In this document: in pieces, positions 34,389 to 39,724 of the stretch
Position numbering within the stretch: position 1 is the stretch's first letter
How the letters are laid out: every line of letters starts with the position of its first letter
Assembly (NCBI GenBank): GCA_016288495.1
Contig: JAEEZH010000058.1
Span: 1-39,724 of the forward strand
From: Lachnospiraceae bacterium
GTDB taxonomy: Bacteria > Bacillota > Clostridia > Lachnospirales > Lachnospiraceae
Direction of reading: 5' to 3'
Length of the DNA stretch: 39,724 nucleotides
Notes under the pieces: model-generated
Database searches by the model: none
What the model was told of the DNA's origin: nothing
Seen by the model: only the letters and a program-made list of their open reading frames with translations
Program-made: the position numbers and the translations under genes

Positions 34389-35288
34389 ATGAGTGATGAT
34401 GAAAAAAACGGATGCAGATATGTCTGCAGACTGGATAAGGATTATCCCTACAGGCTGGAACGGCTGGCAAGGCCCCCTGCGGGGTTCTATGTGAGAGGAC
34501 GACTGCCGGATGAGAACGTGCCGACTGTGGCCATAATAGGCTCCAGGCTGTGTTCCCAGTATGGGCGGCTGGCGGCCGAGGAATTCGGGAGGACTCTTGC
34601 CCTTCACGGGGTTCAGGTGGTGAGCGGCCTGGCCAGGGGTATAGACGGTATCGCACAGAATGCGGCCTGTGATGCGGGAGGCAGCTCCTTCGGCATCCTG
34701 GGCTGCGGGGTGAACGTGGTTTACCCTTCCGAGAATAAAAGAATATATGAGAAGGTTCTGGAAAAGGGAGGACTGATCTCGCTGTTTGAACCGGACGCAA
34801 GGCCACAGAAGGCTTATTTTGCGGAAAGGAACAGCCTGATATCCGCCCTGTCGGACCTGCTTCTGGTGGTGGAAGCCAAGGAAAAGAGCGGAACCCAGAT
34901 CACCGTCGGGTGCGCGCTGGAGCAGGGCAGGGATATCTATGCGGTTCCCGGCAGGATCAACGATATCTGTTCGGCAGGCTGCAATGAACTGATAGCCCAG
35001 GGGGCGGGGATAGCCACAAGCCCTGAAAGCGTGCTGAACGCCCTGGGGATATATCCGGAATATGAATTCAGACAGGCAGTACCAGGCGGGGGAAGACCTA
35101 AGCTGGAGCGTCTGGAAAGGAAGGTTTATGAGCAGCTGGATCTGTACGCCATGCCCATGGACAAAATAGCCGTGCTGACACGGATCCCCGTGCCTGAGCT
35201 TTCCGCCATTTTGTTCCATCTGATGGTAAAGGGATATGTGAGAGAAGAGGGCAGGAATTATTATGCCCGGGTGCAAGATAATCTGTAG
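34389..35288 (+). CDS. dprA: DNA-processing protein DprA (short form)
   Basis: DprA loads RecA on incoming single-stranded DNA during transformation. The Rossmann core is clear: VAIIGSRLCSQYGRLAAEEF, VVSGLARGIDGIAQNAA, GCGVNVVYPSENKRIY, YFAERNSLISALSDLLLVVEA and GTQITVGCALEQGRDIYAVPG. A C-terminal winged-helix (DKIAVLTRIPVPELSAILFHLM) follows. At 299 residues it lacks the N-terminal SAM/HhH domain (~60 residues) common in Firmicute DprA. No upstream in-frame ATG extends it before the comM stop. The SD is a weak GGTGAGG five bases upstream. Confidence 0.93.
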   Translation: MSDDEKNGCRYVCRLDKDYPYRLERLARPPAGFYVRGRLPDENVPTVAIIGSRLCSQYGRLAAEEFGRTLALHGVQVVSGLARGIDGIAQNAACDAGGSSFGILGCGVNVVYPSENKRIYEKVLEKGGLISLFEPDARPQKAYFAERNSLISALSDLLLVVEAKEKSGTQITVGCALEQGRDIYAVPGRINDICSAGCNELIAQGAGIATSPESVLNALGIYPEYEFRQAVPGGGRPKLERLERKVYEQLDLYAMPMDKIAVLTRIPVPELSAILFHLMVKGYVREEGRNYYARVQDNL

Positions 35289-35306
35289 AAAAACAGGAGG
35301 GTGGAA

Positions 35307-38300
35307 ATGAAAAAAGATATAAAAGAATCAAATAAGATAATTGCATTTATTGTAGCTTTGAGCCTGCTGCCGGTACAGCTTTGTCCGGCTCTGACGGTCA
35401 GTGCGGCACAGGAAGAGATATGTGTTCAGGAAGAAACCGAATATGCTTCGGAGGAAACTGTATGTGTTCCGGAGGAAACCGGATATGCTTCGGAGGAAGC
35501 TGTATGTGTTCCGGAGGAAGCCGGAACTGAGAAGGAGGGTAAAGATGTATGCGTATCGGAGGAAACCGGGACCGGAGAGGAAAAGCTGTCTGCATCGGAT
35601 GAACAGGAGCAGGAAGATGACAGGCCGTACGATTGCATGGAAAACTGTGACAGCAGGGAAGAGGCATCCGTGAGCGGGAATGAAACTGAAGAAAAGAAGG
35701 AGGAGGTTTACGGAAGGAATGAAAATAAGGAATTATCCCCGGAATATAAGACCATTTCCGTAAATCTTGTAAGAAGGCAGGTGGCGCCGCTTACGGATTT
35801 CTTTCCCCAGGAGCTGCTGGGAGAACTGGATTTTTCCGTGGAAAAGGTGGCACGGCTTGTCAGTGTCAAAAACGGGAGCATAAGGGCAAAGAAAGCAGGA
35901 CGGACCTCCTGGGAGGTCATGCACGGTGAAGAAATATATCTGATCTGTCTGAATATTTACGAACCTGTATTTGAGAGATCAAAGTATACAGTGCTCAAGG
36001 GAGAGAGCATAAAATGCGGATTTGAACATGGGGATTTCAAGCCTGTATATTCCATTCCCGCAAAGTACGCGGACCGGGCCATGGTGGATGAAAACGGAGT
36101 GGTCACCGGACTTTCCAGGGGAAGAGCTGTTTTGTTATCCACGATAAACGGTGTACAGTACAAGACTAAGATAAGGGTAAGGGATCCCTATCTGTCCGTG
36201 ACAAAGGGCTGTGTGGCAAAAGGGGGAAAGCTCCGGATAAAGCTGAAGGATTCGGATAAGTCGGCATCCTGGAAGACTTCGGATGAGAATATAGCCTTGG
36301 TGGTAAAGGGGAGGATAAGGGGACTTAAAAAAGGTCAGTGCGTAATAACCTGTACCTATATGGACAGGGAGTATAACTGCGAAGTCCAGGTGGATGAGGC
36401 CGCCCTCACAACGGGAGAACTGGTGCTTAAATGCGGTGAGACAAAGCGTGTGGGAATTTACGGCATTTCCGACCCGGCATATGAGGAACACTGGTTTACA
36501 AGGAGCAAAAGCGGTGCCTTCACTTTGACCGACAACGGGGCAGTGACCGGAGTGAAAAAGGGCAGCGGCAGTATCTTTGTGCTGAGAGGTAAAAAACGTT
36601 ACAAGGTGAAGATAAAGGTGGTGGATGAGAAGGCAACGGACAATTCCTCCGATGAAAACTATGAGCTGATAAAGGTGATATGTGATGAAGATGCGAAATG
36701 TCATGATATCGTGGAAAAGGTATATGCCAATGAAGCCAATTCCATGTATGTGTTAAGGCAGGAACTGGGGCACGATCCCGAGGAAAGCTCTTTTGTACCT
36801 TCCACTTGTGTGGATCCGGCCTACAGTATCATGAAGTGCAGAAGATGCGGGCAGGAGAGCAGGGAGGATAAAAAGCTGACGGACTATCCTCTTAAGCAGC
36901 ATTCCCTGACAAACATCTCGGAAGGAAAGGGAAAAGGGGCCGGAAGCATATGGAGGTGTTCCGTTTGCGGGGGTGATTTTGTGCTGACAAGCGGCGGAGA
37001 TTATGTGAGACTGGACGATCCTCAGAAGGACAGTTCTTCCTCCTCGGGGAAAGACCATGATTCCTCCTCGGGGAAGGATGATGGTTCCTCCTCCGGCAAA
37101 GACCATGATTCATCTTCCGGAAAGGATGATGGTTCTTCCTCGGGGAAAGACCATGATTCATCTTCCGGAAAGGATGATGGTTCCTCCTCCGGCAAAGACC
37201 ATGATTCATCTTCCGGAAAGGATGATGGTTCCTCTTCGGGAAAGGACCATGGTTCCTCCTCCGGCAAAGACCATGATTCCTCCTCGGGAAAAGATCATGA
37301 TTCCTCCTCGGGAAAGGATGATGGTTCCTCCTCGGGAAAGGATCAGGGTTCCTCTTCCGAAAAAACATACGATCACTCCATCAGTTATGAGAATACCCTC
37401 AGCGCAAACAATCTGAACCCTTCGGGCTATGACGAAAAAGACGGTGTGATATATCTGACTCCTCTGTACCGGAGGGGCTATGAGTTCCTGGGGTGGTTTG
37501 ATGAAGACGGAAACGAGATCGACAGGATCTATACTTCCGATAAGAGAAACCGTGTGATAACAGCCAGATGGGAGCTGATCGAGTACAGGATAACTTATGA
37601 AGGCGATCCTGAAAAATGTGAGATGTCAAAGGACAATCCCACAACATATACGGTGCTGGATGATATCGAGCTGATAAATCCCGTTCCCCTGGAGGGGTAT
37701 GAGTTTTCCGGATGGACAGGGGGCGGTCTGACAGGGGAGACCATGAGAGTGGTGATACCTGCGGGGAGTGTGGGGAGCAGAACCTACAGCGCCCATTTTG
37801 TATACAAAAAATACAGGATAGACTATGTGATGAACGGAGGGGAAAATGATCCGGACAATCCTTCATATTATACGATGGACGATGAGATCGTCTTCAGGGA
37901 GCCCTTCAGGCAGTATTATTCCTTTGACGGGTTTTACACCTCCGGCGTGCTCAGTGCCGGTTCGCTGCTTGAAAAAATAGAGAAGGGAAGCACCGGGGAT
38001 CTGCGTCTTTACGCAAAGTGGAATAAAAATACCTTCATATACGAAGCTGAGGATGTGGATGCGGTGTACAATGCGGGGGGACATTCGGCGGATATAAGCT
38101 GCGATACTCCCGGGACGACCATAAGCTACAGGGATTCAAAGGATGAGACCTGGTCTTTCACAAAGCCGGTGTATATTGATGCAGGGGAGTATGTCACATA
38201 TTACAGGCTGGAAAAGGACAACTATGAGACTTTGACCGGGCATGTGAGCGTGACTGTGGATAAGGCACCGGGACAGGTCAGCGAGACTTCGGCGATAAAC

Positions 38301-39644
38301 AGCGTATACGACGGCAGTGCCAAAAAGCTGATGAATACGGCGAGCAGCAGCACGGGAAAGGTGCTGTACGGAATGGGAAATACATCCATCGGGAATTATT
38401 ATGAATACATTCCCACGGCCGTGGATGCGGGTAGTTATTATGTCTGGTATTACAGCGTGGGAGACAGGAATCATTATGATTCGGATAAGAAGTGTGTCAT
38501 CGCGAAGATAGATAAGGCAGAGGGCAGGGTAAAGACCGCCCCCACCGCCAAAAGCCTGACATACAACGGAGTATCCCAGACCCTGATCAATTCCGGCAGC
38601 GCCGAGGGCGGCACCATGCAGTACAGGCTGGGAAGTGCCTCATCCTTCGCTTCCTACCTGCCCACTGCAACGGACGCCGGAGTCTACACGGTGTATTACT
38701 ATTGCTCCGGGGATGCAAATCATTACGATTCTTCGATCTCTTCCGTAAATATAACAATAGCCAAAAAGAACATGAGCCTGGCAGTCACAAACGGCAGCTT
38801 CGGTTATACCGGTTCGTCAGGTACAGGAGGAGCAAAGGTGGTGGTAAATGAACCCGGCTCCGGCTATACCCTGACCTACGGAACCACCTTGGGGGTATAT
38901 GATAAAACCTCCATGCCTTCATTTTCGGCTGTGGGTACCCATACGGTATATTACAGGGTGGAGGCTGCCAACTATAATGTGGCCACCGGCAGCTTTACCA
39001 TCACGGTGGATAAAGGGACCGGCTCCTGTACGGCGCCCTCTGCCAGATCCCTTACCTATTCGGGAGCGGCCCAGTCCCTGGTAAACGCCGGGAGCAGTTC
39101 CACCGGGACCATGTATTACAGCCTGAAAGCCGACAGCGGCTTTTCCACCGGGATCCCCACGGCTGTAAACGCGGGCAGCTATACAGTGTATTACTATTCA
39201 AAAGGAAACTCCAATTACCATGATACGTCGCTCAGGAGCGTGAAGGTGACCATAGCAAAGGCGTCACTGAACATCAGCTACTCGGCCACTTCGTTTTATA
39301 AGACGGGATATCCCATTTATCCTGACATCAAGGTTTCCTCCTCTGCCAAACTGTCAGGAGACGAAAAGGTCTGCGTCTATATCAAGAATCCCAAGACCGG
39401 AGGCTGGTATACCTTTAAAGGGTCGGATGTCATCAATCCCGGATACAGCTCAAGCCTGCCCTTCACCTTTGTGCTGAAAAAGTCGAACTCATCCCATCTG
39501 ACGGAATACTATAACGTGGACGCCGGCACCTATTCCATGGATCTGAAGTCGGCGGTCCTGAACGGAGGGTACGGAGGAACCGACAGCGGCAATTTCAATG
39601 TGGTGACCACCACCTGTACATACACCATAGTGAACTACGGTTGA
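35307..39644 (+). CDS. large secreted multidomain repeat protein (Big-like, InlB-like, MBG-like)
   Basis: Start ATG 35307 lies six bases after AGGAGG (the track's GTG abuts the SD). The 1445-residue product has a signal peptide (IIAFIVALSLLPVQLCPALT, likely cut after VSA). A Glu/Cys-rich 14-residue repeat follows (~42-69), then bacterial Ig-like (Big2-type) modules (~150-450) with VVTGLSRGRAVLL and AVTGVKKGSGSIFV. A four-cysteine CxxC module (~501-556) and 14 copies of a DHDSSSGK-type octapeptide (575-686) come next. InlB/Flg_new-type repeats (~712-905, EFLGWFDEDGNE) and about five ~80-residue MBG-like repeats ending DAGxYTVYY...ITVDK complete it. There is no LPXTG or C-terminal anchor, so surface attachment is unclear. 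It lies 18 bases after dprA. Confidence 0.88.
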   Translation: MKKDIKESNKIIAFIVALSLLPVQLCPALTVSAAQEEICVQEETEYASEETVCVPEETGYASEEAVCVPEEAGTEKEGKDVCVSEETGTGEEKLSASDEQEQEDDRPYDCMENCDSREEASVSGNETEEKKEEVYGRNENKELSPEYKTISVNLVRRQVAPLTDFFPQELLGELDFSVEKVARLVSVKNGSIRAKKAGRTSWEVMHGEEIYLICLNIYEPVFERSKYTVLKGESIKCGFEHGDFKPVYSIPAKYADRAMVDENGVVTGLSRGRAVLLSTINGVQYKTKIRVRDPYLSVTKGCVAKGGKLRIKLKDSDKSASWKTSDENIALVVKGRIRGLKKGQCVITCTYMDREYNCEVQVDEAALTTGELVLKCGETKRVGIYGISDPAYEEHWFTRSKSGAFTLTDNGAVTGVKKGSGSIFVLRGKKRYKVKIKVVDEKATDNSSDENYELIKVICDEDAKCHDIVEKVYANEANSMYVLRQELGHDPEESSFVPSTCVDPAYSIMKCRRCGQESREDKKLTDYPLKQHSLTNISEGKGKGAGSIWRCSVCGGDFVLTSGGDYVRLDDPQKDSSSSSGKDHDSSSGKDDGSSSGKDHDSSSGKDDGSSSGKDHDSSSGKDDGSSSGKDHDSSSGKDDGSSSGKDHGSSSGKDHDSSSGKDHDSSSGKDDGSSSGKDQGSSSEKTYDHSISYENTLSANNLNPSGYDEKDGVIYLTPLYRRGYEFLGWFDEDGNEIDRIYTSDKRNRVITARWELIEYRITYEGDPEKCEMSKDNPTTYTVLDDIELINPVPLEGYEFSGWTGGGLTGETMRVVIPAGSVGSRTYSAHFVYKKYRIDYVMNGGENDPDNPSYYTMDDEIVFREPFRQYYSFDGFYTSGVLSAGSLLEKIEKGSTGDLRLYAKWNKNTFIYEAEDVDAVYNAGGHSADISCDTPGTTISYRDSKDETWSFTKPVYIDAGEYVTYYRLEKDNYETLTGHVSVTVDKAPGQVSETSAINSVYDGSAKKLMNTASSSTGKVLYGMGNTSIGNYYEYIPTAVDAGSYYVWYYSVGDRNHYDSDKKCVIAKIDKAEGRVKTAPTAKSLTYNGVSQTLINSGSAEGGTMQYRLGSASSFASYLPTATDAGVYTVYYYCSGDANHYDSSISSVNITIAKKNMSLAVTNGSFGYTGSSGTGGAKVVVNEPGSGYTLTYGTTLGVYDKTSMPSFSAVGTHTVYYRVEAANYNVATGSFTITVDKGTGSCTAPSARSLTYSGAAQSLVNAGSSSTGTMYYSLKADSGFSTGIPTAVNAGSYTVYYYSKGNSNYHDTSLRSVKVTIAKASLNISYSATSFYKTGYPIYPDIKVSSSAKLSGDEKVCVYIKNPKTGGWYTFKGSDVINPGYSSSLPFTFVLKKSNSSHLTEYYNVDAGTYSMDLKSAVLNGGYGGTDSGNFNVVTTTCTYTIVNYG
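35430..35513 (+). repeat. tandem 42-bp repeat near the 5' end of the secreted protein gene
   Basis: Two adjacent 42-base units (35430-35471 and 35472-35513) encode EETxYASEExVCVP and differ at only a few bases. Degenerate copies continue to about 35570. The repeat codes a Glu-rich segment with one Cys per unit just after the signal peptide. Confidence 0.8.
37029..37364 (+). repeat. 24-bp tandem repeat array (14 units) encoding an Asp/Ser-rich linker
   Basis: Fourteen 24-base units encode octapeptides of the DHDSSSGK / DDGSSSGK type. The two types alternate through most of the array, giving a 48-base higher-order unit. Identical 48-mers recur, indicating recent duplication. The in-frame length means copy-number change would preserve the reading frame and vary linker length. 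Confidence 0.92.
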
Positions 39645-39724
39645 GGGCTGTATTGAAGAGGTAAATAAAAAGATTTTGGCCGGGGATAAAAGATTGTTAA
39701 AAAAAAGACTTGTTTTTTTAAAAC
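39645..39724. other. downstream tail of the window
   Basis: The last 80 bases after the secreted-protein stop hold no ORF. A-run 39699-39706 and T-run 39713-39719 around GACTTG could form an AT-only hairpin resembling a weak terminator, but without GC pairs the call is uncertain. Confidence 0.3.

Noticed and set aside
34230-35276. 348-aa minus-strand ORF opposite dprA
   Set aside because: Antisense shadow; dprA on the + strand has all core motifs.
37022-37267. Repeat array read as CRISPR or as a minus-strand repeat protein
   Set aside because: Units are contiguous 24-mers without unique spacers and keep one + strand reading frame inside a long signal-peptide-bearing ORF.

Overview
This 39.7 kb window is a bacterial chromosome segment of moderate GC content. 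It is densely packed, mostly on the + strand, and resembles a low-GC Gram-positive anaerobe of the Clostridia, most likely Lachnospiraceae. The assignment rests on gene order and protein style: recA-recX-rny, then yraN-rnhB, then a PDZ/radical-SAM DUF512 gene-der-plsY-SleB-like hydrolase-gpsA; RnhB with an N-terminal extension; an infC-rpmI-rplT operon; two LexA boxes of the CGAAC-N4-GTT type; and a large secreted Ig-like/InlB-repeat protein. It is inferred from sequence by eye, not from a database search. No tRNA, rRNA, CRISPR array, insertion sequence or phage gene was seen.

Layout. (a) 1-4782: DNA repair and RNA turnover (recA, recX, RNase Y, YraN, RNase HII). (b) 4765-5946, minus strand: a long-form PRPP synthetase, convergent with and overlapping rnhB. 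(c) 6020-11175: DUF512 radical SAM protein, Der GTPase, PlsY acyltransferase, a cell-wall hydrolase and GpsA, largely overlapping or abutting. PlsY and GpsA both serve glycerophospholipid synthesis. (d) 11188-12590: infC-rpmI-rplT behind a promoter and a leader with an intrinsic terminator; infC appears to start at AUU. (e) 12596-14608: a polyprenyl sugar-phosphate transferase and GreA. (f) 14667-23340: a probable single operon encoding an amino-acid adenylating enzyme, a carrier protein, an MBOAT acyltransferase, a DltD/AlgX-like SGNH protein, a radical SAM aminomutase with the substrate-site residues of glutamate 2,3-aminomutase, and a hybrid sensor histidine kinase. (g) 23402-25614: divergent rpsT and lepA. 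(h) 25682-27867: a degenerate HD-GYP-like protein and a PilT-like ATPase that has lost its catalytic Glu and His-box residues. (i) 27995-31404: a GntR/YtrA-type regulator with an ABC transporter. (j) 31426-39644: rlmN, comM, dprA and a 1445-aa secreted multidomain repeat protein.

The most interesting region is (f). A-domain, carrier, MBOAT and SGNH genes are the logic of the dlt D-alanylation system: activate an amino acid, thioesterify it, move it across the membrane and esterify a surface polymer. Here the adenylating enzyme lacks the Cys characteristic of DltA, and the operon continues into an enzyme predicted to make beta-glutamate and then into a sensor kinase. This suggests a dlt-like surface modification system whose amino acid may not be D-alanine, possibly linked to osmotic or envelope stress. 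The second point of interest is (h), two adjacent genes whose families are intact in fold but stripped of catalytic residues, which suggests a regulatory or assembly role instead of pilus retraction and c-di-GMP hydrolysis.

Several ORF-track starts were corrected from Shine-Dalgarno (SD) placement: gpsA, infC, rpmI, the aminomutase, the HD protein, the GntR regulator, the ABC permease, comM and the secreted repeat protein.
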